A stretch of 35,432 bases of DNA, from NCBI GenBank assembly GCA_020692245.1, contig JAIMKT010000038.1, positions 1 to 35,432 of the forward strand, written 5' to 3'. Source of the stretch: Microcoleus sp. GA_180221_E-2-1-MAG-45_12 (lineage in GTDB: Bacteria > Cyanobacteriota > Cyanobacteriia > Cyanobacteriales > JAAUUE01). Within the stretch, counting starts at the first letter, position 1. Each line of letters begins with the position of its first letter. The position numbers and the translations under genes are program-made. This document shows positions 8,186-16,458 of this stretch, piece after piece. Below the pieces are notes generated by a model, which did not search any database, was not told the DNA's origin, and saw nothing but the letters and a program-made list of their open reading frames with translations.

Positions 8186-8836
8186 TTAGGGAGTTGTGGC
8201 AAGAGAGGCTTCCGTCCCTACTTCCTCAAAGTAAATACTCCGCAAATCTTCAGGGATCGCCGTTTCTAGGAGTTGATAACCTTCTTGGAGGGAAGCCTTG
8301 ATCTGGGCTGGGGTAAATTGATCGCCCTCTGCTTGGAGATAGGCAGCAATTCTAGTTTCGCTCCAATGGAAAGTCTGCGCCATGATCACCATCAGTCGCA
8401 ACTCTGGGGGAAGATTTGCCAAACCCTGCTCTAGGTAGCACCACAAAGGCGGGGGAGCCGATTGCAAGGAATAATTAATTTCCTCCACTGCGGGGGGTTC
8501 AATCTGATTAATACAGTAGGCAGTAATATTGATTAACCAATTTTGAAAAGAAGTTGCTACGGGATTGGGGTTATTTCTGAGGTCTAGCTCTCGCAACTCA
8601 TGGAAAATGTGCCGCCAAGTTAAAGAAAATAGATAATCAGTCTGGACTGGCGATCGAGTCGCATGGTCAACCAGAGTATAGACGATCGGGCTATAGCGAC
8701 AAAAGAGAGCCGTAAAATATTTACCTTGGTGAGGATAGTTCTGACACAGAGTTAGTAACTCCTGATCACTGTGGTGAAAAAGAGCCTTCACTAGGGGATG
8801 GTTAGCTTCTGGGAAGTGGGGGATATGTACAGTCAT
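8186..8836 (-). CDS. Sigma-70-like protein, divergent
   Basis: A 216-residue protein that resembles an ECF-like sigma factor only loosely. FTALFCRYSPIVYTLVDHAT (about residues 42-61) looks like the start of sigma region 2. LPPELRLMVIMAQTFHWSET followed by RIAAYLQAEG (about 145-175) looks like the first helices of region 4. The linker is long, and the usual DxxQE motif and basic recognition helix are not evident. It may be a diverged sigma factor or a regulatory paralogue that no longer binds promoters. There is no anti-sigma gene beside it. The ATG at 8836 follows a C-rich leader with no usable ribosome site. It is divergent from prmA across a tandem repeat. Confidence 0.55.
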   Translation of the reverse strand: MTVHIPHFPEANHPLVKALFHHSDQELLTLCQNYPHQGKYFTALFCRYSPIVYTLVDHATRSPVQTDYLFSLTWRHIFHELRELDLRNNPNPVATSFQNWLINITAYCINQIEPPAVEEINYSLQSAPPPLWCYLEQGLANLPPELRLMVIMAQTFHWSETRIAAYLQAEGDQFTPAQIKASLQEGYQLLETAIPEDLRSIYFEEVGTEASLATTP

Positions 8837-8871
8837 CGCAGGGGGACTTTTTTGTTTTATCTTAGCAGTAG

Positions 8872-8937
8872 TCTAGAAATTAATTCTAGAAATTAATTCT
8901 AGAAATTAATCATAGAAATTAATCATCAGGAATTAAT
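8872..8937. repeat. 13-bp tandem repeat between the sigma-like gene and prmA
   Basis: Three exact copies of TCTAGAAATTAAT (8872-8884, 8885-8897, 8898-8910) are followed by a one-base variant (CATAGAAATTAAT, 8911-8923) and a 14-base diverged copy to 8937. It lies 36 bases upstream of the sigma-like start and about 165 bases upstream of prmA. Confidence 0.85.
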
Positions 8938-9102
8938 CTTAGAAAATGTAGCAGAAAAAATCACACTATGATTAGATCATCTTATTCAATCTATGAAAAT
9001 CAGGGTTAACTGTAAATAAATTAATACTGAGATAATGCTGGGATAATTTTTGGACTAGTTCTGGGGTAATTGCGGGTTAGTGATGGGGTAACTAAGGGTG
9101 GT

Positions 9103-10014
9103 ATGCAAAATCTAACAAAAATGAATGTCAGTAATTGGTGGGAAGTGGAAATCCTTTGTGACCCCAATTTGGAGGATAGTTTCTTTTGGCGACTAGAAAA
9201 ATTTGGCTGCCGGGGAATGGTGACGGAAACTCAAGGAAATTTATCCTTCCTGCGGACTTACCTACCAGAAATGCAAGCCGGACTACTGGATTTAGCAGCT
9301 TTGTCCCTCTGGCTCCACCAAGATGCCTTGATGTTAGGGTTAATAGTGCCGAAGGTGAAATGGCATCTCATTGATGAACAGGATTGGTCTAGTAGTTGGA
9401 AACAGCACTGGCAACCAGAAAAAGTGGGCGATCGATTCCTAATTTATCCAGCTTGGCTCCCGGTTCCCGAAGAGAGCGATCGAACAATTCTCCGTCTTGA
9501 TCCCGGTGTTGCGTTTGGAACGGGCAATCACCCTACTACTCAACTCTGCCTAGAGGCTCTAGAAATGCGAGTAGGGGTTGGTAATAATGACGAAGTAATT
9601 GCGGATATCGGCTGTGGATCGGGGATTCTCTCGATCGGGGCAGTGTTGTTGGGTTCCAAGCAAGTTTACGGCGTAGATACCGACCCCCTCGCTGTCTATG
9701 CAGCCCGGAGTAATCGAGACTTAAACGGGATTACCGAAGCCCAACTGGCGATCGAAGCAGGCAGTACCGACCAGATTTGGGAAATGATCGATCGACCCGT
9801 AGATGGGATTGTCTGTAATATTCTCGCAGAGGTGATTATTGATCTGATCCCCCAATTTGCGGCGATTTCTCAGCATGATACTTGGGGAATTCTCAGTGGG
9901 ATTCTGCTAGAACAAACGAAGCCGATCGCCGATACCCTCGAACAAAATGGCTGGGTAGTAGCAACTCTCTGGAAGCGGCAGGACTGGTGTTGCTTTAATA
10001 TCCGTCGGGATTAA
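9103..10014 (+). CDS. prmA: Ribosomal protein L11 methyltransferase PrmA
   Basis: PrmA trimethylates ribosomal protein L11 using S-adenosylmethionine. The N-terminal L11-binding domain ([20 protein letters not shown]) has the cyanobacterial form. The methyltransferase core has the [20 protein letters not shown] signature, motif [31 protein letters not shown], and motif [11 protein letters not shown]. The start is taken as the ATG at 9103, which follows AAGGGTGGT; the ATG at 9121 ([11 protein letters not shown]) also fits family length, and the open frame reaches back to a TTG at 9070. The length is 303 residues. It is a single gene, with SGNH hydrolase 73 bases downstream. Confidence 0.95.
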   Translation: MQNLTKMNVSNWWEVEILCDPNLEDSFFWRLEKFGCRGMVTETQGNLSFLRTYLPEMQAGLLDLAALSLWLHQDALMLGLIVPKVKWHLIDEQDWSSSWKQHWQPEKVGDRFLIYPAWLPVPEESDRTILRLDPGVAFGTGNHPTTQLCLEALEMRVGVGNNDEVIADIGCGSGILSIGAVLLGSKQVYGVDTDPLAVYAARSNRDLNGITEAQLAIEAGSTDQIWEMIDRPVDGIVCNILAEVIIDLIPQFAAISQHDTWGILSGILLEQTKPIADTLEQNGWVVATLWKRQDWCCFNIRRD

Positions 10015-10087
10015 TTATTTTTCCTGATTTTTTTGTCTAGGACTGTGAAAGAAGGATAGCAAGTACCCTAACTACTTTTGCCATCCT

Positions 10088-11437
10088 ATGAGTAAAATTC
10101 TGAGTCATCCCTATCTAATTGCCGCTGCCCTCCTTGGGGGAAATCAAGCTACACCCTTGCCGGAGTTGCCCTCGATCGATCAGCCTGTCGATAGTCTCAA
10201 TCCCGACCTCCTAAAAAATTCGCCGAAGGATACTAGCAATCTTTCTCGCAATCTCCTTAGTAATAGTTACCCAGATGATTTTTCTGACCAGTTTTTGGGT
10301 AATCCTGCTAATAATTTCTCAAGTAATCTCTCAACTAATCTCTCGAACAAATCCCTAAGCAATTCTTCTGGCAATCTCTTAGTTAATTTCTCAGGTAATT
10401 CCCTAGATATCGAAGATACTGACTCGAATAACCTTAGTAATAATGCCTCAAATAACTCTGCTAATAATCTCTTAAATAATTCCTCTAACAATTTCTCTAG
10501 TAATCTTAATAATCTTCCTCAAAACTCCTCAAATAGTTATTCCTTATCTACAGGAACTAATTCATTATCCACAGCAACTACAGCAACTATAGGAATTAAC
10601 AACTCTACTAGCTCAACAATTCCAGCCGTCCCAGAAACTCCCTCACCCATACTGGATCCCCCCTACCCAGTATTGAGTTTTTCGGCTCCTAATTTTGACT
10701 CTGGGATGCCCCGTTTCACCCCGCCCCCAGAAATACCCCGCCCAAAATCTGGATCCCAAATGCTTTACCAACGCCTCGCCGCCCTCCAAGCAGGGGTTAC
10801 TTATACCCGTATTCCCACGGATAGTTTTTTTGAATACTGGCAAAAAGCAGACCCTAGAGACCCTACCTACGAGCAATGGCAGAGTTTATTAATTCAAGAA
10901 GCCAGAGCTTTGGCAAAGGGACAGGGTGCTAATCCACTGTCGATTATTGTAGGGGATTCTCTCTCCATGTGGTTTCCTACGGATAAGCTCTCTAAGGATC
11001 GCCTATGGTTAAACCAGGGCATTTCTGGGGAGAATACAACCCAAATTCTGCGGAGGTTGAAATACAAAGATTTTGCTCAGACTAGACCCGATCGCATCTA
11101 CGTAATGGCGGGTATCAATGACCTACGGCAGGGAGTGGATGATCAGACTATTTTGGCAAATCATCGGCAAATTATCCGGGTTTTACTCCAAGGGCATCCC
11201 CAAGCTCAAGTAATTGTCCAGCCCATCTTGCCCACCCGGTTTGCCGCGATTCCCGATCGACGGCTCCGCTATCTCAATCAACAACTAGAAATAATTTCTG
11301 CTCAAGAAGGGGCGAGTTTTCTAAATATTTATGATAGTTTCCTCAATGCAGAAGGACAACTCCGTAGGGAATTAACTACCGATGGTTTGCATTTATCTCC
11401 TGAAGGTTATGAACTCTGGAGTTGGGCGGTTAATTAA
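10088..11437 (+). CDS. SGNH/GDSL-type hydrolase with Asn/Ser-rich N-terminal region
   Basis: The C-terminal 190 residues form an SGNH hydrolase: block I VGDSLSMWF (Ser nucleophile), block II GISGENTTQIL (Gly), block III MAGINDLRQG (Asn), block V TDGLHLSPEGYELW (Asp/His). These enzymes are esterases or lipases of varied substrates, often acting on cell-envelope acyl groups. Residues 1-22 (ending LIAAALLGGNQA) may be a weak export signal. Residues about 50-160 are low complexity, made of degenerate NLS, SNN and NNS units, and are probably a disordered linker. A Pro-rich stretch follows. The protein is 449 residues. The substrate is unknown. Confidence 0.88.
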   Translation: MSKILSHPYLIAAALLGGNQATPLPELPSIDQPVDSLNPDLLKNSPKDTSNLSRNLLSNSYPDDFSDQFLGNPANNFSSNLSTNLSNKSLSNSSGNLLVNFSGNSLDIEDTDSNNLSNNASNNSANNLLNNSSNNFSSNLNNLPQNSSNSYSLSTGTNSLSTATTATIGINNSTSSTIPAVPETPSPILDPPYPVLSFSAPNFDSGMPRFTPPPEIPRPKSGSQMLYQRLAALQAGVTYTRIPTDSFFEYWQKADPRDPTYEQWQSLLIQEARALAKGQGANPLSIIVGDSLSMWFPTDKLSKDRLWLNQGISGENTTQILRRLKYKDFAQTRPDRIYVMAGINDLRQGVDDQTILANHRQIIRVLLQGHPQAQVIVQPILPTRFAAIPDRRLRYLNQQLEIISAQEGASFLNIYDSFLNAEGQLRRELTTDGLHLSPEGYELWSWAVN

Positions 11438-11659
11438 AAATTTTCTTAGTGAATAACTCTAACTGATAAGTAATTGACAGCAATTGAGATCGTAATTTCT
11501 CTATGGCGGAGCTTCAAGACTTTCGGTTACACTGAGAAGATTTCAATCCCTTTAATAGCTCTAGTAAAGCCAGTAAATCTAACAAATTCCATAGCTTCAA
11601 CAAACTTAATCTATTCAAAAAACTCAAAAAAACTTAACTTGTGGACGCTGGTATATTTC

Positions 11660-12724
11660 ATGAAAAAGCACTCTTTATTAACTTTATTTCCCCCTGCCCT
11701 CTTACCCATTTCTCTCATATCTGCCTTGGCGGGGATTACCCTTGCGGTTACACCTTGGGGGGCGATCGCAGTCAATGTCAAAGGTTTAGAGCTAAAACAA
11801 CCAGAGCTTAAACAATCAGCAGTTCAGGACTCTACACCCAATCAAGCGACACCTAGCCCTTCTGGAACTGGAACACCAACCACTGGGACACCAACAACGG
11901 GTGAATCTGCTGCTGATGATGCTGAAACTAGAGAATTAATCGCCAGGGAATTTTTTGAAAGAGGTAGTGCCGCCCAAGCTGCGGGGGAGCATCGTCAAGC
12001 CGAAAGCCTGTTTCGCCAAGTGATTGCTATTAATTCTAACAACGCCCCTGCCCATAACAATCTGGGGAATGCTCTGCGAGATCAAGGACGGATCGATGAA
12101 GCGATTCTCAGCTATCAAGATGCTCTCCGGGTGGATGCCAATAGCAGTACTGCCCACTTTAATTTGGGGCTTGCCCTCAGACAAAAAGGAGATCTGCGGG
12201 GAGCGATCGCCAGCTACCGGGAAGCGATTCGGATTGAGCCAAATTATGCAGAATCTTACATTGCCCTAGGTAACGCCCTTTCTCAGCAAGGTAATCTCCC
12301 CGAAGCCCTGACCAGCTATCAAGCCGCCGTTCGTATTGATAACTTAAACTATCTTGCCTACTACAACCTTGCCAATGTGCTTTATCAGCAAAATAATCTT
12401 GCGGAATCCCTAGAAAATTATCGAGCCACTGCCCGCCTCAAACCAGACTATGCTCCCGCCCAGGTGGGAATTGCCAATGTCTTCTATCGGCAACGAGACT
12501 TTCCAGCCGCTATTACTAGCTACCAAAATGCCATCCGGCTTGACCCGAACTACGCCCTTGCCTATAGCAATCTAGGGAATTTATTTCTCCAACAAGGGAA
12601 CCGAGAGGAGGCGATCGCCAATTACCGCAATGCCATCCGTCTCAATCCCCAGTTTTGCCAAACTTCCACTACTATCAGAAATCTCGATATTTGCCCTGCC
12701 CCCACGGAAGCGACCACTCCTTAA
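11660..12724 (+). CDS. Exported TPR-repeat protein
   Basis: The ATG at 11660 begins MKKHSLLTLFPPALLPIS, a typical signal peptide (Lys-Lys, hydrophobic core, Ala-rich cleavage area near residue 35). The frame extends upstream to a TTG at 11474, but that lead does not look like protein. A Thr/Pro-rich linker with GTPTTGTPTTG follows. Then come seven consecutive 34-residue TPR units with the expected Gly8, Ala20, Pro32 pattern (for example APAHNNLGNALRDQGRIDEA). TPR solenoids bind other proteins; the location is probably periplasmic or lumenal. The length is 354 residues. No partner is indicated by the neighbours. Confidence 0.9.
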   Translation: MKKHSLLTLFPPALLPISLISALAGITLAVTPWGAIAVNVKGLELKQPELKQSAVQDSTPNQATPSPSGTGTPTTGTPTTGESAADDAETRELIAREFFERGSAAQAAGEHRQAESLFRQVIAINSNNAPAHNNLGNALRDQGRIDEAILSYQDALRVDANSSTAHFNLGLALRQKGDLRGAIASYREAIRIEPNYAESYIALGNALSQQGNLPEALTSYQAAVRIDNLNYLAYYNLANVLYQQNNLAESLENYRATARLKPDYAPAQVGIANVFYRQRDFPAAITSYQNAIRLDPNYALAYSNLGNLFLQQGNREEAIANYRNAIRLNPQFCQTSTTIRNLDICPAPTEATTP

Positions 12725-12765
12725 ACTTGTCCTTAATCTTTGGAGAAGTCTTGGTTATTCATTGG

Positions 12766-13230
12766 TTATTCATAAGTTTGAGCTTGCAAGACCGGGGTAG
12801 GAAAGGGAGGAGCAGATAGGGGTTGGTTGTACAGCACCATCGTTGTCGTGGGATTGCACTGGAAACCAATCTTTTCATAGAAGGTTTGTTGATGGGTGGT
12901 AGTGAGATAAATTCGTTCGACTCGTTGCATTTTGGGATGACTCAAAACGGTTTCAACAAGTTTGCTGCCCAGTCCCTGCCCTTGATAGTCGGGGTGAATG
13001 ATCACATCCCAGATTGTGGCTCGGTAAATACCATCAGAAGTGGCTCTGGCAAAACCAATGAGGGTTTGAGCATCCCAGAGGCTAATTACAGGTTCGCTGT
13101 TGGCAACTGCTATCTGGAGGTCTTCGATCGAGCGGCTCTTTGCCCAAAAAGCCGTAACTGTAAACAAGTGTTGTAACTGGATGTAGTCAATATCGGTGGG
13201 GCGATCGCTGAATTGAATTTGACGGTTCAT
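12766..13230 (-). CDS. ycf52: GNAT N-acetyltransferase, Ycf52-like
   Basis: The 154-residue protein is a GNAT acetyltransferase: the acetyl-CoA loop is PDYQGQGLGSKLVETVL, followed by IYLTTTHQQTFYEKIGF. The long exact-looking run FARATSDGIYRATIWDVIIH and the N-terminal FWAKSRSIEDL match, from memory, the chloroplast-encoded Ycf52 and plant NSI family, enzymes that acetylate lysines and N-termini of chloroplast proteins. The symbol is given on that resemblance. It is transcribed away from the [2Fe-2S] gene. Confidence 0.85.
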   Translation of the reverse strand: MNRQIQFSDRPTDIDYIQLQHLFTVTAFWAKSRSIEDLQIAVANSEPVISLWDAQTLIGFARATSDGIYRATIWDVIIHPDYQGQGLGSKLVETVLSHPKMQRVERIYLTTTHQQTFYEKIGFQCNPTTTMVLYNQPLSAPPFPTPVLQAQTYE

Positions 13231-13401
13231 AGTCTAGATTAACTTTCATTACAGTTCTGTTGTATCTAACTTTATCTCTTGTGTATATAGGGAACCCCAC
13301 AATTATGTATTTTTCCTGACATAAATTCCTCAAGTCTGCTGGCAGTCAGTGGTTATTCAGTCAATTACAGCCTTAGTCGTCAAGATTTTTAGCTTAAGTA
13401 T

Positions 13402-13416
13402 TGACAGTTATTATCA
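13402..13416. promoter_or_regulatory. Possible Fur/Zur-type operator overlapping a TTGACA -35 box
   Basis: TGACAGTTATTATCA matches 13 of 15 positions of the inverted-repeat form TGATAATNATTATCA described for Fur-family regulators. It overlaps TTGACA at 13401-13406, and an AT-rich -10 candidate (CATTAA, 13424-13429) follows at 17 bases. It is about 120 bases upstream of the [2Fe-2S] protein start. This rests on pattern matching only. Confidence 0.35.
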
Positions 13417-13535
13417 ATTAAGTCATTAATTAAGCTAGGATAAGAAAAGAAACAACAGCCCTAAATACATTTACTCAACTATTTTTCTTGATCTCTAGAT
13501 AAATATTTAGCCATTTTGCGCTGTTACTTATCGAT

Positions 13536-14300
13536 GTGTTACGCCCCGGTTATTTATTCCCAGATTATTTCCAGCCACTATTCACCCAATACTCAACACC
13601 CAAAACCAAAGTGGATAAAAGATTAAACCCGTTTATTCTAGAAGGCAGAGTCATTCATTGGCTACACCAGCTCCAGCCTAAATGCATTTTACTTGCAACA
13701 GCTCAAGGAGAAGTGATGATCAAGCTCAGTAAAGATTTGCGCCGTCATTTTTTGTGGCAGCCGCAGCCTCTAGCGGGAACTTGGATGCGGCTCGCTGGGG
13801 AAATCAAGAAAAATGGGGAGTACAAAGCAGATTATTTTGACTGGCTCGATCGACCAGCCTTAGAAAAAGTAGGCTCACCTATAGCTTTACCCATAGCCTC
13901 ACCGATGGCTGCATCAACAAATTCTCTCCTATTATCAAGCCCACAGGTTTCGTTACCACAGCCCCCATCAATATCGATACCAGTTGCCAACGCTGCCAAA
14001 TCTCCTGAAGTTACTAAGCCTCCAGCTTGTATTTTGGTTTGTGGGAAATCTAGCTGTCAAAAACGGGGAGCCGGGGCGGTGATTGCTAGTCTGGAAGAAG
14101 CGGTGGTCGATCAAGGTTTAGCCTCTCAAGTCAAAATTAAAACTACGGGTTGTCTGAAAAAGTGTAAACAGGGAGCTAACGTCGTCTTCCTGACTGATAA
14201 AGCCAGTTACACTGCGGTTAAACCGATCCAAGTTTCCTCTCTGCTCACCAAGCACTTTCCCCTAGAATCCCAGCCTTCTGAACAACACTCTGGGCATTAG
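13536..14300 (+). CDS. Thioredoxin-like [2Fe-2S] ferredoxin-domain protein
   Basis: Two parts are visible. Residues about 30-110 (FILEGRVIHWLHQLQPKCIL, LLATAQGEVMIKLSKDLRRH) are an N-terminal domain found with this family in cyanobacteria. Residues 165-240 form a thioredoxin-like ferredoxin: ILVCGKSSCQKRGAGAV and TTGCLKKCKQGANVVF supply four cysteines in CX4C and CX3C pairs, the pattern of the [2Fe-2S] cluster in NuoE/HoxE-type folds. A Ser/Pro/Ala-rich linker joins them. The start is uncertain: the frame opens just after a stop at 13500, and GTG 13536 is the first usable codon, without a clear ribosome site. It is probably an electron carrier; the partner is unknown. Confidence 0.8.
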   Translation: MLRPGYLFPDYFQPLFTQYSTPKTKVDKRLNPFILEGRVIHWLHQLQPKCILLATAQGEVMIKLSKDLRRHFLWQPQPLAGTWMRLAGEIKKNGEYKADYFDWLDRPALEKVGSPIALPIASPMAASTNSLLLSSPQVSLPQPPSISIPVANAAKSPEVTKPPACILVCGKSSCQKRGAGAVIASLEEAVVDQGLASQVKIKTTGCLKKCKQGANVVFLTDKASYTAVKPIQVSSLLTKHFPLESQPSEQHSGH

Positions 14301-14330
14301 AGAATGTCTAAAAAGTTTCTAGCCATTAGA

Positions 14331-14351
14331 AGCGACTAAAGTCGTTACTAC
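14331..14351 (-). repeat. REP element with compensated stem (CGACTTTAGTCG)
   Basis: Read on the minus strand: GTAGTAACGACTTTAGTCGCT. Compared with the CGGCTTTAGCCG copies, one G-C pair has become A-T on both sides, so the palindrome is kept. It lies between the [2Fe-2S] gene and por. Confidence 0.75.
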
Positions 14352-14563
14352 AAAAACCTACACTACCAGCACAAACTGTCGAAATCTTAGATTCTCAAAA
14401 AGGCTACTCTCAAAATCTTAATTCTCCCAGCGTTAATTTTTAGCAATGGCAAAGCGATCGACCTTTCCAGAGACAGCAAGACAAAAAACTTAAGATACTT
14501 AATCTCGGCTCTATGAGATCATAAGGAAAATATATAAAGTTAAAAAATTGATCTGATCTGTAA

Positions 14564-15544
<981 letters not shown>

Positions 15545-15593
15545 ATAGCAAAATAATTTATCTATGTACAATCAGGACTTCTAATCTCATCTC

Positions 15594-15705
15594 GTAGTAA
15601 GGCTTTAGCCTTTTCGTCTTATTAACGTAGTAAGGCTTTAGCCTCTTGGTCTTGTTAATTTTGCAGCTTTCTAATTTTGATGATTTTGCGCTAAAGCGCT
15701 ACTAC
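15594..15705. repeat. Cluster of three REP elements at the 3' end of the RAYT gene
   Basis: Two direct copies of GTAGTAAGGCTTTAGCCT lie at 15594-15611 and 15627-15644 (plus strand). A third, GTAGTAGCGCTTTAGCGC, lies at 15688-15705 on the minus strand; its first G is the last base of the RAYT stop codon TAG. Two direct plus one inverted copy beside the transposase gene is typical of a REP/BIME arrangement. Confidence 0.85.
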
Positions 15706-16298
15706 TATTTATCATCCCAACCTTTGCCATAGTCGCTGATCGGGTATTCTAGCCAGCAGTTACGTAGCCAGTCTCGTCCTTTTTTTTGTAAGTACCAGTG
15801 GACACTGCTTTCTTGCCAATTGTAGGGGGAGGTGACTAAATTATGTTTGACAGGGTTGTAGTGAATATAGTTTAGGGCTGTGTAGTAATGCTTTTCAGAA
15901 CGAATAGCTCGATCGCTGTAGGAATACCAAATTTTTCCTGTAGTTTGATCTTCTTGGTTCCACTGATAGGCAGTTCTGCCATGAATTAACCGAATTTTTT
16001 TACTGAGCCATTTAAAATCAACAGTTTCAGTTAATAGGTGATAATGATTGGGTAAAACAACCCAAGCTAATATAGCAATATTTTCTTGAGTAAATGTCTC
16101 GAATAGCTGACTTAGTAATTCCTGACGGCGTGGGGGAGAATTTAGCCGATGTTTATGTTCATAACAAGTGGCGGTCAGGAGGTAATGAGAACTATCTGGG
16201 ATAGGATGGGGTGGTGAGTGGGGTGGATAGCCCTTTTGGAGTCTTTGTCGAACAACTTCGGCTTTTTGTTCTGGTGATAATTTGCGATATTCATACAT
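15705..16298 (-). CDS. REP-associated tyrosine transposase (RAYT, IS200/IS605 Y1 family)
   Basis: The 197-residue protein is a single-domain HUH nuclease of the Y1 transposase type. The HUH motif is HYH in LPNHYHLLTE (about residues 92-101), with Tyr in the middle position. The catalytic tyrosine lies in the NYIHYNPVKHNLV segment (about 143-155). DRAIRSEKHYYTAL is also typical. RAYTs cut and rejoin single-stranded DNA at REP hairpins by recognising a GTAG tetranucleotide next to the stem; they are usually single-copy, domesticated genes and not ordinary insertion sequences. No IS200-type ends are seen flanking it; instead REP copies abut its stop. The start is ATG 16298. Confidence 0.92.
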   Translation of the reverse strand: MYEYRKLSPEQKAEVVRQRLQKGYPPHSPPHPIPDSSHYLLTATCYEHKHRLNSPPRRQELLSQLFETFTQENIAILAWVVLPNHYHLLTETVDFKWLSKKIRLIHGRTAYQWNQEDQTTGKIWYSYSDRAIRSEKHYYTALNYIHYNPVKHNLVTSPYNWQESSVHWYLQKKGRDWLRNCWLEYPISDYGKGWDDK

Positions 16299-16458
16299 AT
16301 TTTTGGGGTCTTAGCATGACTGATTGCATATTTCCGCTCTAACGATCGAGAATAAATCTATTAGAATGGTTTATATTAATTTTTTTGATTTTTCACCTTG
16401 TGGAACTTAGACTACAGCGATCGATACAGCGAGGTATGGGCGAGGAAAACAAAAAATC

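Noticed and set aside
10267-10491. Leu/Glu-rich minus-strand frame inside the SGNH gene
   Set aside because: It is the complement of the Asn/Ser repeat tract; its regular composition comes from the repeat.
15594-15705. CRISPR array next to the RAYT
   Set aside because: Only two direct copies, spacers too short and uneven, and the third copy is inverted; no cas genes.
15705-16298. A full IS200/IS605 insertion sequence
   Set aside because: No second orf and no element-like ends or target duplication; the short protein and the adjacent REPs fit a domesticated RAYT.
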